A stretch of DNA of 64,000 bases from Pseudomonas mosselii (GTDB lineage Bacteria; Pseudomonadota; Gammaproteobacteria; Pseudomonadales; Pseudomonadaceae), in assembly GCF_003205295.1 (NCBI RefSeq), contig NZ_QJRP01000007.1, positions 216,235-280,234 on the forward strand, in the 5' to 3' direction. The translations under genes and the position numbers were made by a program. This document shows positions 43,690 to 52,580 of the stretch, in pieces (within the stretch, counting starts at the first letter, position 1; every line of letters begins with the position of its first letter). Below the pieces are notes generated by a model, which was given only the letters and a program-made list of their open reading frames with translations, searched no databases and had not been told where the DNA came from.

Positions 43690-43908
43690 ATGAAAGGTCA
43701 TTTCAACGTTGCTCACCAGCCTGGGTCTACCCTCGGCCACCTGTTGCACGATGCCGGCGGGCGGCTGCTGCGCTGGTACGAGCTGCACCGCCAGCGCGAC
43801 GAACTGGCGCGCCTGAGCGATGCCACGCTGCACGACCTGGGGTTGTCGCGGGCGGATATCCAGCAGGAGGCCGACCGACATTTCTGGGAGGACCCGTTGC
43901 GTAAATAG
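43690..43908 (+). CDS. DUF1127 small protein
   Basis: A 72-residue arginine-rich protein with the DUF1127 motif near the C-terminus (LARLSDATLHDLGLSRADIQ). AAGGAGGG lies upstream of the ATG. In some proteobacteria small proteins of this family affect RNA turnover or carbon metabolism, but I cannot assign a role here. It is soluble and has no membrane segment. Confidence 0.85.
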   Translation: MKGHFNVAHQPGSTLGHLLHDAGGRLLRWYELHRQRDELARLSDATLHDLGLSRADIQQEADRHFWEDPLRK

Positions 43909-43925
43909 GCCGTGAAGGCTTTGCT

Positions 43926-44013
43926 GGCCTCTTCGCGGGTAAACCCGCTCCCACAGGTTCGCCGTTGTTCCCAGGTCAACGCTAACCCTGTGGGAGCGGG
44001 TTTACCCGCGAAT
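43926..44013. repeat. REP pair, family B
   Basis: GGCCTCTTCGCGGGTAAACC and its inverse, ending just before the YcaQ-like gene. Confidence 0.85.
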
Positions 44014-44064
44014 GCTATGGTGCAGACACAGAATGAGTTGCAGAGCCACTGTGAGGTACCTCCA

Positions 44065-45285
44065 TTGCCCCTCGAACTGTCTATCCACCAGGCCCGCCGC
44101 CTGGCCCTGTCCGCCCAGGGCTTCGGCAAGTCCCCCGGCAGCCCGGCGACCCTCGCCAGCCTCAACCGCATGTTCCAGCGCCTGGGCGTGGTACAGATCG
44201 ACTCGGTCAATGCCCTGGTGCGCTCCCACTACCTGCCGCTGTTCTCGCGCCTGGGCGACTACCCGCACGACCTGCTGGACCAGCTCGCCTGGGGTCAGCG
44301 TCGCCAGCGCCGGTTGTTCGAATACTGGGGCCATGAAGCGTCGCTGCTGCCGCTGGCGCTGTACCCGCTGATGCGCTGGCGCATGGCTCACGCCGCCGAC
44401 GGCAAGGGCATCTACCGGCAACTGGCCGCGTTCGGCCGCGAGCGGCGCGAGGTGATCGAGCGGGTACTGGCGGCGGTGCGCGACCAGGGCGCGCTGTGCG
44501 CGGGCAGCCTGTCCACCCGCGAGGAGCGCGCCGGCCCCTGGTGGGACTGGAGCGAAGAAAAGCACGCGCTGGAATGGCTGTTCGCCGCCGGCGAGGTCAC
44601 CGTGGCCGGGCGTCGAGGTTTCGAGCGTCTGTACGACCTGCCCGAGCGGGTGCTGCCGGTGGCCATCCTCGAGCAGGCCCGGCCCAGTGAGGCCGAAGCG
44701 CACCAGGGCTTGCTGCTGCACGCCGCCGGTGCCCTGGGCGTGGCCACCGAACAGGACCTGCGCGATTACTTTCGCCTCTCGCCGCAGCAGAGCAAGGCCG
44801 CCCTGGCCGTATTGGTCGAGGACGGGCGCCTGCAGGCCTGCACCGTGCAGGGCTGGAAACAATCGGCCTATGTCGCGGGCATGCCACGGATTCCCCGGCG
44901 CATCGAAGCCAGCGCCTTGCTCTCGCCGTTCGATTCGCTGGTCTGGGCGCGCGAGCGTACCGAGCGCCTGTTCGATTTCCGCTACCGCCTGGAGATCTAC
45001 ACCCCGGCGCACAAGCGGGTGTACGGCTACTACGTGCTGCCGTTCCTGCACGACGGGCGCATTGCCGCCCGCCTGGACCTGCGTGCCGAGCGCGCCCACG
45101 GGCGCCTGGCGGTGCATGCGGTGCACGAAGAGGCGTTGGGGCTGAACGAGGAGGGCTACCAGGCCTTGGCGCTCAGCCTGCAGAAGCTGGCCAATTGGCT
45201 GGGCCTGGCGCGGGTGCAGCTCAACTGCCCCCGCGCCGAGGGCAGCCGGCTGCGTCAGGCGTTGCTCAGCGGCGTACCTGCTTGA
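44065..45285 (+). CDS. YcaQ-like winged-helix DNA glycosylase
   Basis: A 406-residue protein of the YcaQ / DNA interstrand-crosslink glycosylase family. The start is TTG, chosen because GAGG lies upstream and the N-terminus ([19 protein letters not shown]) lines up with YcaQ. An ATG 16 codons upstream would start inside the REP element. Tandem winged-helix domains (about 10-300) contain the family catalytic-loop region near the QxQ/QxD-like pattern, which I cannot place exactly. It excises bulky or crosslinked bases. Its 3' end overlaps the DAHP synthase stop by 20 bases, convergently. Confidence 0.82.
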   Translation: MPLELSIHQARRLALSAQGFGKSPGSPATLASLNRMFQRLGVVQIDSVNALVRSHYLPLFSRLGDYPHDLLDQLAWGQRRQRRLFEYWGHEASLLPLALYPLMRWRMAHAADGKGIYRQLAAFGRERREVIERVLAAVRDQGALCAGSLSTREERAGPWWDWSEEKHALEWLFAAGEVTVAGRRGFERLYDLPERVLPVAILEQARPSEAEAHQGLLLHAAGALGVATEQDLRDYFRLSPQQSKAALAVLVEDGRLQACTVQGWKQSAYVAGMPRIPRRIEASALLSPFDSLVWARERTERLFDFRYRLEIYTPAHKRVYGYYVLPFLHDGRIAARLDLRAERAHGRLAVHAVHEEALGLNEEGYQALALSLQKLANWLGLARVQLNCPRAEGSRLRQALLSGVPA

Positions 45286-46612
45286 GGGTTTCGGCGATCA
45301 GGAACGCCAGCTCCAGCGACTGGTCGGCGTTCATCCGCGGGTCGCAGTGGGTGTGGTAGCGGTCTGACAGGGCATCTTCGGTGATCGGCCGGGCGCCGCC
45401 GATGCACTCGGTGACGTTCTGCCCGGTCATCTCGATATGGATGCCGCCGGCGTGGCTGCCCTCGGCCTGGTGCACCTGGAAGAACTGCTTGACCTCGTCG
45501 AGGATCTGCGCGAAATCGCGGGTCTTGTAGCCGCTGCTGGCCTTGATGGTGTTGCCATGCATCGGGTCGGAGCTCCACAGCACCTGGCGGCCCTCGCGCT
45601 GCACGGTGCGGATCAGCCCCGGCAGGTGGTCGCCGACCTTGCCGGCGCCCATGCGCACGATCAGGTTCAGGCGGCCCGGGTCGTTGTCCGGGTTGAGCAC
45701 GTCGATCAGGCGGATCAGCTCCTCGGGGTTCATGCTCGGGCCGACCTTGACCCCGATCGGGTTATGCACGCCGCGCAGGAACTCGACATGGGCGCCGTCG
45801 AGCTGGCGGGTGCGGTCGCCGATCCACAGCATGTGCGCGGAGCAGTCGTAATAGTCGCCGGTCAGGCTGTCGCTGCGCACGAAGGCTTCTTCGTAGTTGA
45901 GCAGCAACGCCTCGTGGGCGGTGAAGAAGCTGGTCTCGCGCAGTTGCGGCGCGGTATCCAGGCCGCAGGCGCGCATGAAGGCCAGGGTCTCGTCGATGCG
46001 GTTGGCCAACTGGTGATACTTGTCGGCCAGCGCCGAGTTGGCGATGAAGTCCAGGTTCCACTTGTGCACCTGGTGCAGGTCGGCGAAGCCGCCCTGGGCG
46101 AAGGCGCGCAGCAGGTTAAGGCTGGCGGTGGCCTGGTGGTAGGCCTGCAGCAGGCGCTCGGGGTCAGGGACGCGGCTCTTTTCGTCGAAGCCGATGCCGT
46201 TGACGATGTCGCCACGGTAGGCGGGCAGGGTAATGTCGCCGATGGTCTCGTCGTTGGCCGAGCGCGGCTTGGCGAACTGGCCGGCCATGCGCCCGACCTT
46301 GACCACCGGGCAGCCGGCGGCGAAGGTCATGACAATGGCCATCTGCAGCAGCACCTTGAAGGTGTCACGGATCTTCGCCGCGGAGAATTCGGCGAAGCTC
46401 TCGGCGCAGTCGCCGCCCTGCAGCAGGAACGCCCGGCCCTGGGTCACTTCGGCGAACTGCCGGCGCAGCTCACGGGCTTCGCCGGCGAACACCAGTGGCG
46501 GGTAGCTGGCCAGGGTCTGCTCCACCTTCAGCAGGTGCGCGGCGTCGGGGTAGATCGGTTGCTGCTGGATCGGCAGGGTGCGCCAGCTGTCAGGGGTCCA
46601 TTGTCGGGTCAT
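45266..46612 (-). CDS. 3-deoxy-7-phosphoheptulonate (DAHP) synthase, class II
   Basis: A 448-residue class II (AroAII/plant-type) DAHP synthase joining phosphoenolpyruvate and erythrose-4-phosphate, the first step of the shikimate pathway. The active site blocks [26 protein letters not shown] and [18 protein letters not shown] are present. It lacks a separate regulatory domain. Pseudomonads have class I and class II enzymes; the class II type is used in aromatic and sometimes phenazine synthesis. No phz genes are nearby, so a housekeeping role is likely. Confidence 0.95.
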   Translation of the reverse strand: MTRQWTPDSWRTLPIQQQPIYPDAAHLLKVEQTLASYPPLVFAGEARELRRQFAEVTQGRAFLLQGGDCAESFAEFSAAKIRDTFKVLLQMAIVMTFAAGCPVVKVGRMAGQFAKPRSANDETIGDITLPAYRGDIVNGIGFDEKSRVPDPERLLQAYHQATASLNLLRAFAQGGFADLHQVHKWNLDFIANSALADKYHQLANRIDETLAFMRACGLDTAPQLRETSFFTAHEALLLNYEEAFVRSDSLTGDYYDCSAHMLWIGDRTRQLDGAHVEFLRGVHNPIGVKVGPSMNPEELIRLIDVLNPDNDPGRLNLIVRMGAGKVGDHLPGLIRTVQREGRQVLWSSDPMHGNTIKASSGYKTRDFAQILDEVKQFFQVHQAEGSHAGGIHIEMTGQNVTECIGGARPITEDALSDRYHTHCDPRMNADQSLELAFLIAETLKQVRR

Positions 46613-46728
46613 CGCAAGCTCTATCCATAAGTGTCGTTAAGGCCTGCCAGCCATGGTACGCCCCGGTGTGCTTGTTGCACCACCGGCATTGGCGGACAAT
46701 GCACGTTTTGCGCGGGCAGGTGGTAAGG

Positions 46729-47484
46729 ATGGCAACGGAGCGGGAAGAGCGGCTGCTGGCACGGGTCGAGGACGCCTTTGGCGTCATCAGCGTGTACGAG
46801 GTGGATGATTATCGCTTCCTCGAGTTCGGCGACGCCATCGAGCAGAGCTGCACCTTCACCGCCGATCCGAGCTGGCTGGAGTACGACTACACCCGCGCCA
46901 TGCTGGTCGGCGCGCTGTGCCACGGGCAGCCGGAGAGCGCGCTGTTCCTCGGCCTCGGCGCCGGCACCCTGACCCAGGCGTGCCTGAAGTTCCTGCCGCT
47001 GGAGGATGTCGAGGCCATCGAGCTGCGCCCCGACGTGCCGCGCCTGGCCATGGAGTACATGGGCCTGGACGACGACCCGCGGCTGTATGTACGGGTGGGC
47101 GACGCCCTCGAGCTGCTGTCCAGCGCGGAAAAGGCCGACCTGCTGTTCGTCGACCTTTATACCGACTATGGCCCCGGCGTCGGCCACCTGGCCTGGGGCT
47201 TCCTGGAAAACTGCCAGAAGCAGTTGAACCCCGATGGCTGGCTGGTGATCAACCAGTGGGCAGGGGACGACGGCAAGCCGCTGGGCGCCGCCTTGTTGCG
47301 TGGTTTGTACCATCGCCATTACTGGGAGCTGCCGGTGAAGGAGGGTAACGTGATCCTGCTGGTGCCGGCGGACCTGGAGCAAACGCTGGATATCGATGCC
47401 GTGCGGGCACGGGCTGCCGCGCTGGCGCCGCAGCTGGGGTATTCGCTGGAGTACCTGATCAAGGAAATCCGCCCGGCGACATAA
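46729..47484 (+). CDS. Spermidine-synthase-like methyltransferase
   Basis: A 251-residue protein with the spermidine-synthase fold. The SAM/dcSAM-binding loop is ALFLGLGAGTLTQ, and the next strand is LLFVDLYTDYG. True spermidine synthases carry aspartates for putrescine binding that I cannot see complete here, so this may be a polyamine-synthase-like methyltransferase. The start is set at 46729 by a GGCAGG block at 8-base spacing; longer in-frame starts exist upstream. Convergent with none; monocistronic before a REP pair. Confidence 0.72.
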   Translation: MATEREERLLARVEDAFGVISVYEVDDYRFLEFGDAIEQSCTFTADPSWLEYDYTRAMLVGALCHGQPESALFLGLGAGTLTQACLKFLPLEDVEAIELRPDVPRLAMEYMGLDDDPRLYVRVGDALELLSSAEKADLLFVDLYTDYGPGVGHLAWGFLENCQKQLNPDGWLVINQWAGDDGKPLGAALLRGLYHRHYWELPVKEGNVILLVPADLEQTLDIDAVRARAAALAPQLGYSLEYLIKEIRPAT

Positions 47485-47506
47485 TGTAGCCGCCTAGCGC
47501 GATCCC

Positions 47507-47621
47507 TGTAGGAGCGGCCTTGTGCCGCGAAAGGGCCGCAGCGCGGCCCCGGGATATGTGCCCGACACAAGATCGCCGGGGCCGCTTTGCGGCCCTTTCG
47601 CGACACAAGGCCGCTCCTACA
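47507..47621. repeat. REP pair, family A
   Basis: Outer TGTAGGAGCGGCC / GGCCGCTCCTACA with GTGCCGCGAAAGGG and CCCTTTCGCGACAC inside. Confidence 0.85.
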
Positions 47622-47696
47622 TGGAAACGATTCAGCCTGGATCCAATGTGGGCTATCAGTGTCGAAATATTTCTCACAATTCACGGCTATTTCGGG

Positions 47697-47920
47697 TATA
47701 GTACGCGCCGGTCTTTTAGCGGACCTCAAAATCAGGTGGTGCAAATCCTCCGAATCCAGCTTCGGCTGCGCGTCCGCTAGGCGGACCTTCCCAAGACGTT
47801 CCTATTTCAATCGTTTTCGCAAATCCCCGCCGCCAAAGCTGCCTGGGTGACCGACTGGTCTTTCAAGGCATGTGCAGCTTTGGAGCATGGGTCTTTGCGG
47901 ATGCACCTAGAGGCAGACCC
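47697..47920 (+). promoter_or_regulatory. Long structured leader of the DEAD-box helicase gene
   Basis: A TATAGT (-10-like) box at 47697-47702 precedes a 218-base leader. It contains three clear RNA stems: GTCCGC-TAG-GCGGAC (47772-47786), CCAAAGCTGC with GCAGCTTTGG (47833-47842 / 47874-47883), and GGGTCT with AGACCC (47889-47894 / 47915-47920). The last stem brackets the SD AGAGG (47909-47913) and abuts the ATG, so folding could modulate translation. Confidence 0.55.
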
Positions 47921-49597
47921 ATGACCCAGGAAACCGGCGGATTCGCCGCTCTCGAACTCAATCCGAACATCGTTGCTGCCGTCCTGGCCACCGGCTATGA
48001 AGAGCCGTCGGCCATCCAGCAACAGTCGATCCCGATCATCCTCGCCGGTCACGACATGATCGGCCAGGCGCAGACTGGCACCGGCAAGACCGCTGCCTTC
48101 GCCCTGCCGATCCTCAACAAGATCGACGTGAGCAAGCGCGAACCGCAAGCCCTGATCCTGGCGCCAACCCGTGAGTTGGCGCTGCAAGTAGCCACCGCTT
48201 TCGAAACCTACGCCAAGCAGATGCCGGGCGTTAACGTGGTGGCCGTGTACGGTGGTGCCCCGATGGGCCCACAGCTGCGTGCCATTCGCAATGGCGCACA
48301 GATCGTCGTCGCCACCCCGGGCCGCCTGTGCGACCACCTGCGCCGCGACGAGAAAGTCCTGTCCACCGTCCAGTACCTGGTACTCGACGAAGCCGACGAG
48401 ATGCTCAAGCTGGGCTTCATGGATGACCTCGAAGTGATCTTCGACGCCATCCCTGCCACCCGCCAGACCGTGCTGTTCTCCGCCACCCTGCCGGCCTCGA
48501 TCCGTGCCATCGCCGAGCGCCACCTGCGCGAGCCGAAGCACGTCAAGATCCAGAGCAAGACCCAGACCGTGACCGCGATCGAGCAGGCCCACCTGATGGT
48601 CCACGCCGACCAGAAGATCCCGGCCGTGCTGCGCCTGCTGGAAGTGGAAGAGTTCGATGCGCTGATCGCCTTCGTGCGCACCAAGCAAGCCACCCTGGAC
48701 CTGGCCGCCGCCTTGGAAGCCAAAGGCTACAAGGCTGCCGCGCTGAACGGCGACATCGCCCAGAACCAGCGTGAGCGCGTGATCGACTCGCTCAAGGATG
48801 GCCGCCTGGACATCGTCGTCGCCACCGACGTCGCTGCCCGTGGCCTGGACGTACCGCGCATCACCCACGTGTTCAACGTCGACATGCCGTACGATCCGGA
48901 GTCCTACGTGCACCGTATCGGCCGTACCGGCCGTGCCGGTCGCGATGGCCGTGCGCTGCTGCTGGTCACTCCGCGTGAGCGCCGCATGCTGCAGGTGATC
49001 GAGCGTGTCACCGGTCAGAAAGTCGCCGAAGCCCGCCTGCCTAACCCGCAAGCCGTGCTGGATGCGCGCATCAAGAAGCTGACCAAGAGCCTGGCGCCGC
49101 TGGTGGCCGAGTCCGAGGCCAGCCACGGCGAGCTGTTCGACCGCCTGACCGCCGACCTGGGCTGCAGTGCCCGTGCCCTGGCCTCGGCCCTGCTGCGCAA
49201 GGCCACCAACGGCCAGGCGCTGGACCTGGCTTCGGTGGAGCGCGAGCAACCGCTGGTACCGACCTACGCCCCGCGTGAGCGTGGTGAGCGCACCGAGCGT
49301 GGCGAGCGTCCGGACCGTGGCGAGCGCGAGCGCCGTGCGCCGATGCCGCTGGCCGAAGGCCGCGTGCGTTGCCGTACCGCCCTGGGTGCCCGTGATGGCA
49401 TCGCCGCCAAGAACCTGCTGGGCGCGATCCTCAACGAGGGTGGCCTGGCGCGTGATGCCATCGGTCGTATCCAGGTGCGTGACAGCTTCAGCCTGGTCGA
49501 GCTGCCGGAAGACGGCCTCGAGCGCCTGCTGACCAAGCTCAAGGATACCCGTGTTGCCGGCAAGCAGTTGAAGCTGCGCCGCTACCGCGAAGACTGA
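47921..49597 (+). CDS. deaD: DEAD-box RNA helicase (CsdA/DeaD type)
   Basis: A 558-residue ATP-dependent RNA helicase. Motifs are seen in order: the Q motif (GYEEPSAIQQQSIP), Walker A AQTGTGKT, DEAD in VLDEADEM, SAT, ARGLDVPRITHV and the HRIGRTGRAGRDG end. The C-terminal part contains a charged linker (residues about 445-480, repeats of GER/DRGER) and a DbpA-type RNA-binding domain (RCRTALGARDGIAAKNLLGA). Such helicases unwind structured RNA, especially at low temperature and during ribosome assembly. A strong terminator follows. Confidence 0.93.
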   Translation: MTQETGGFAALELNPNIVAAVLATGYEEPSAIQQQSIPIILAGHDMIGQAQTGTGKTAAFALPILNKIDVSKREPQALILAPTRELALQVATAFETYAKQMPGVNVVAVYGGAPMGPQLRAIRNGAQIVVATPGRLCDHLRRDEKVLSTVQYLVLDEADEMLKLGFMDDLEVIFDAIPATRQTVLFSATLPASIRAIAERHLREPKHVKIQSKTQTVTAIEQAHLMVHADQKIPAVLRLLEVEEFDALIAFVRTKQATLDLAAALEAKGYKAAALNGDIAQNQRERVIDSLKDGRLDIVVATDVAARGLDVPRITHVFNVDMPYDPESYVHRIGRTGRAGRDGRALLLVTPRERRMLQVIERVTGQKVAEARLPNPQAVLDARIKKLTKSLAPLVAESEASHGELFDRLTADLGCSARALASALLRKATNGQALDLASVEREQPLVPTYAPRERGERTERGERPDRGERERRAPMPLAEGRVRCRTALGARDGIAAKNLLGAILNEGGLARDAIGRIQVRDSFSLVELPEDGLERLLTKLKDTRVAGKQLKLRRYRED

Positions 49598-49612
49598 TCC
49601 TGACGCTGCAAT

Positions 49613-49649
49613 AAAAAAATCCCCGGCCTTTTGGTCGGGGATTTTTTTT
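49613..49649 (+). terminator. Rho-independent terminator of deaD
   Basis: AATCCCCGGCC pairs with GGTCGGGGATT across a TTTT loop (one wobble pair), with A and T runs on both sides. Confidence 0.9.
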
Positions 49650-49657
49650 GCCTGTCC

Positions 49658-49716
49658 CGGCCTCTTCGCGGGTATCGCGCTGTACTTGTGGGAGCGGGTT
49701 TACCCGCGAAGAGGCC
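49658..49716. repeat. REP pair, family B, left arm partial
   Basis: GGCCTCTTCGCGGGTA then its inverse GTGGGAGCGGGTTTACCCGC. The left copy is degraded after the core. Confidence 0.75.
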
Positions 49717-49718
49717 CG

Positions 49719-50471
49719 TCAGTCGAACCGATAGATATCCATCCCCAACGCCCCCAGCGTAAACCCCTGGTACACGACCCCACACCGCCCACCAGCCCCC
49801 ATGGCAAAGAACAACGGCAACAGATGTTCATCACTGGGATGGTTACGCAGCGCAAACGGCGCCTGCCGCCGATAATCCACCAGCGCCGCCTCATCCCCAG
49901 CGTTCAACCGCTCCACCACCCAGTCACGAAACGCCAGCGCCCAGGGCTCGACCGCATCCGGCCCGGCATGCCAGTCCAGTTCGCCCAGGTTGTGGGTGAT
50001 GCTGCCCGAGCCGACCAGCAGGATGCCTTCTTCGCGCAGTGCCGACAGCGCCCGGCCAACCTTCAGTTGCAGATCAGGACCGGCCTGGCTGGGCAGCGAC
50101 ACCTGAACCACCGGAATATCTGCCTCGGGATACATCAGCGACAGCGGCACCCAGGCACCATGGTCGAAGGGCCGTTGCGGGTCCAGCCGCGCGCCCAGGC
50201 GCTCGGCGACCTGCTGGGCCAACTCCGGCGCGCCGGGCGCGGGGTATTGCACGGCGTACAGCGCCGGTGGAAAGCCGTGGAAGTCATGCCAAGTCGGCGG
50301 CTGGGCGTTGCCCATCACCAACAGCTCGCGGCTCTCCCAGTGCGCCGACACCACCACGATCGCCTTCGGCCGGGGCAGGGCACGGGCCAGCGTGGCCAGG
50401 GCCGGGCCGCTGGCGCCGGGTTGCAGGGCGAGCATGGGCGATCCGTGGGAGATGAACAGGCTGGGCAGCAT
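49719..50471 (-). CDS. DODA-type extradiol dioxygenase (YgiD-like)
   Basis: A 250-residue member of the LigB/DODA superfamily. The metal-ligand histidine region SLFISHGSPML starts the protein, with further conserved motifs HWESRELLV, FHGFPPALY, GSGSITHNLGEL and the closing HPSDEHLLPLFF. The family cleaves catechol-type rings using Fe or Zn; E. coli YgiD is a 4,5-DOPA dioxygenase. The substrate here is unknown. A start at 50471 follows AGGA. Confidence 0.85.
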   Translation of the reverse strand: MLPSLFISHGSPMLALQPGASGPALATLARALPRPKAIVVVSAHWESRELLVMGNAQPPTWHDFHGFPPALYAVQYPAPGAPELAQQVAERLGARLDPQRPFDHGAWVPLSLMYPEADIPVVQVSLPSQAGPDLQLKVGRALSALREEGILLVGSGSITHNLGELDWHAGPDAVEPWALAFRDWVVERLNAGDEAALVDYRRQAPFALRNHPSDEHLLPLFFAMGAGGRCGVVYQGFTLGALGMDIYRFD

Positions 50472-50572
50472 GGCGGAGTCCTGGCAGGTAAGATGCAGCC
50501 ATCTTCGATCAGCCTTCGATCGAGATCCAATATAAGTTTTCACAGGCTTTTATCGAAAAACCGGGAGGAATC

Positions 50573-51223
50573 ATGGAGCCAGCGTTCTGGCACAAACGGT
50601 GGGCGGACAACCAGATCGGCTTTCACCAACCCCAGGTGAACCCGTACCTGCAGGCGCACTGGCCGACGTTGGGGCTGGCCCAGGGCGCACGGGTGCTGGT
50701 GCCGCTGTGTGGCAAGAGCCTGGACCTGCTCTGGCTGGCCGCCCAGGGCTATCGGGTGCTGGGGGTGGAGCTGTCGCGCAGGGCGGTGGCGGACTTCTTC
50801 ACCGAACATGGCTTGGTGGCGCAAATTTCTCGGCACGGTGCCTTCGAGGTGTGGCGCAGCGACGAGGTGGAGTTGTGGTGCGGGGATGTGTTTGCCCTGC
50901 GCGCCGAGGATCTGGCGGATTGCGCGGGGGTATATGACCGGGCGGCGTTGATCGCCTTGCCGGTGGTGATGCGCGAGCGCTACATGGCGTTGTTGGGTGA
51001 GCAGTTGTCGGCGGCCTGTCGGGGGCTGTTGGTGACCCTGGATTACGACCAGGGATTGATCGACGGGCCACCGTTCTCGGTGCCGGACGCCGAAGTGCGG
51101 GCTGGGTTTGCCGGGTGGCGGGTCGATGAGGTGGAGGCGCGGGAGATTCTGGACGAGAGTCCGAAGTTTTTGAAGGCCGGTGTTGAAAGCCTGGTTGAGC
51201 GAGTCTATCGGCTACGACGCTGA
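50573..51223 (+). CDS. tpm: Thiopurine S-methyltransferase
   Basis: A 216-residue SAM-dependent methyltransferase of the TPMT family. The N-terminus [20 protein letters not shown] is characteristic, and the SAM loop [24 protein letters not shown] and the C-terminal [13 protein letters not shown] are present. Bacterial Tpm methylates thiopurines and also selenite, tellurite or related compounds, in the cytosol. GGGAGGA precedes the ATG. Confidence 0.94.
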   Translation: MEPAFWHKRWADNQIGFHQPQVNPYLQAHWPTLGLAQGARVLVPLCGKSLDLLWLAAQGYRVLGVELSRRAVADFFTEHGLVAQISRHGAFEVWRSDEVELWCGDVFALRAEDLADCAGVYDRAALIALPVVMRERYMALLGEQLSAACRGLLVTLDYDQGLIDGPPFSVPDAEVRAGFAGWRVDEVEAREILDESPKFLKAGVESLVERVYRLRR

Positions 51224-51252
51224 GCTGGCAGTGTCGCGCTGGGAACTGTCCC

Positions 51253-51369
51253 CTGTGGGAGCGGCCTTGTGTCGCGAAAGGGCTGCGCAGCAGCCCCGGC
51301 AATTTCGATGGTGACTCAGAATCTGGGGCCGCTGCGCGCCCCTTTCGCGACACAAGGCCGCTCCCACAG
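51253..51369. repeat. REP pair, family A
   Basis: GGGAGCGGCCTTGTGTCGCG and its inverse, between tpm and the htpX terminator. Confidence 0.85.
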
Positions 51370-51398
51370 GGGAAGGCGACATGGCAAATAGCAAATAG

Positions 51399-51422
51399 AA
51401 AGGGCGACCTAGGTCGCCCTTT
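51399..51422 (-). terminator. Palindromic terminator of htpX
   Basis: A perfect 24-base palindrome AAAGGGCGACCT / AGGTCGCCCTTT, followed on the minus strand by a T-rich tract. Lies just after the htpX stop. Confidence 0.8.
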
Positions 51423-51438
51423 CTTGTTGCTGCCTGTA

Positions 51439-52326
51439 TCAACCGCGACGGCGCAGGGCGTCGATGCGGTCTTCCAGCGGCGGGTGGCTCATCAGCAGGC
51501 CGGCCAGGCCATGCTTGAGGCCGCCATTGATGCCGAAGGCCTTCATGGTGTCGGGCATGTGCACCGGCAGGCCCTGTTCCGAGCGCAGGCGCTGCAGCGC
51601 GCCGATCATCGCACCGGTACCGGCCAGGTGGGCACCGGCTTCGTCGGCGCGGAACTCGCGGCGACGTGAGTACCACATGACGATGATACTGGCGAGGATG
51701 CCCAGGACCAGCTCGGCGACGATGGTCGCGATGAAGTAGGCGATGCCGTGGCCTTCTTCGTTCTTGAAGATAACCCGGTCGACGAAATTGCCGATGATGC
51801 GGGCGAAGAACATCACGAAGGTGTTCACCACGCCCTGCACCAGCGCCATGGTGACCATGTCGCCATTGGCCACGTGGCCGATCTCGTGGGCCAGTACCGC
51901 ACGCACCTCGTCGGGCGAGAAACGCTCAAGCAGGCCCTGGGAAACGGCGACCAGCGCGTCGTTGCGGTTCCAGCCGGTGGCGAAGGCGTTGGCCTCGTAG
52001 GCCGGGAAGATACCCACCTCGGGCATCTTGATGCCGGCCTCGCGGGACAGTTCCTCGACGGTCTGCAGCAGCCACTGTTCGTGACGGGTGCGGGGCTGGG
52101 TGATGATCTGGGTGCCGGTGGTCATCTTCGCCATCCACTTGGAGATGAACAGCGAGACGAGCGAGCCAGCGAAACCGAACACGGCGCAGAAGACCAGCAG
52201 CTGCCCAAGGTTGAGGTCAACCCCGTTGGCCGCCATGAACCCGTTGAAGCCGAACAGGCTCAGGGTAATGCTTGCAACCAGCACCACCGCGAGGTTGGTG
52301 GCTACAAACAACAGAATGCGCATCAT
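51439..52326 (-). CDS. htpX: Membrane zinc metalloprotease HtpX
   Basis: A 295-residue inner-membrane protease of the M48 family. Two transmembrane helices lie near the N-terminus, then the zinc site HEIGH with His147, Glu148 and His151, and two more membrane segments around residues 155-215. The third ligand lies in the [11 protein letters not shown] block. HtpX degrades misfolded membrane proteins. The ATG at 52326 is the first of a MM pair and starts with MMRILLF as in relatives. Confidence 0.96.
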   Translation of the reverse strand: MMRILLFVATNLAVVLVASITLSLFGFNGFMAANGVDLNLGQLLVFCAVFGFAGSLVSLFISKWMAKMTTGTQIITQPRTRHEQWLLQTVEELSREAGIKMPEVGIFPAYEANAFATGWNRNDALVAVSQGLLERFSPDEVRAVLAHEIGHVANGDMVTMALVQGVVNTFVMFFARIIGNFVDRVIFKNEEGHGIAYFIATIVAELVLGILASIIVMWYSRRREFRADEAGAHLAGTGAMIGALQRLRSEQGLPVHMPDTMKAFGINGGLKHGLAGLLMSHPPLEDRIDALRRRG

Positions 52327-52501
52327 GGTTGTTACGTTCTCCTGACGGATAAGTTCGTTGCGTACTGCGGGGTATATAAGGGGGAGGGCGCGGCTATTCA
52401 ACCGGGCGACTATTTCAAACTGTGTACGCGAGGAGTATGGCAGAGGATGCCGGGCGTACCGTGGGATAGAGCGTTGCAGGATGTAAGAGGGATCGGGTCA
52501 A

Positions 52502-52574
52502 CCCCTTCGCGGGTAAACCCGCTCCCACAGGTTCGGCGCCGAACCTGTGGGAGCGGGTTTACCCGCGAAAAGGC
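52502..52574. repeat. REP pair, family B
   Basis: CCTTCGCGGGTAAACCCGCT and its inverse joined by GGTTCGGCGCCGAACC, so the centre itself is a palindrome. Confidence 0.85.
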
Positions 52575-52580
52575 CATCAA

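Noticed and set aside
47680..47702. A complete -35/-10 promoter for deaD
   Set aside because: TATAGT is convincing as a -10, but TTCACG lies only 11 bases upstream and no good -35 is found at 16-18 bases, so only the -10 is reported.
47807..49249. 480-codon minus-strand frame opposite deaD
   Set aside because: Antisense shadow of the helicase gene; rich in Ala, Gly, Leu and Val without motifs.
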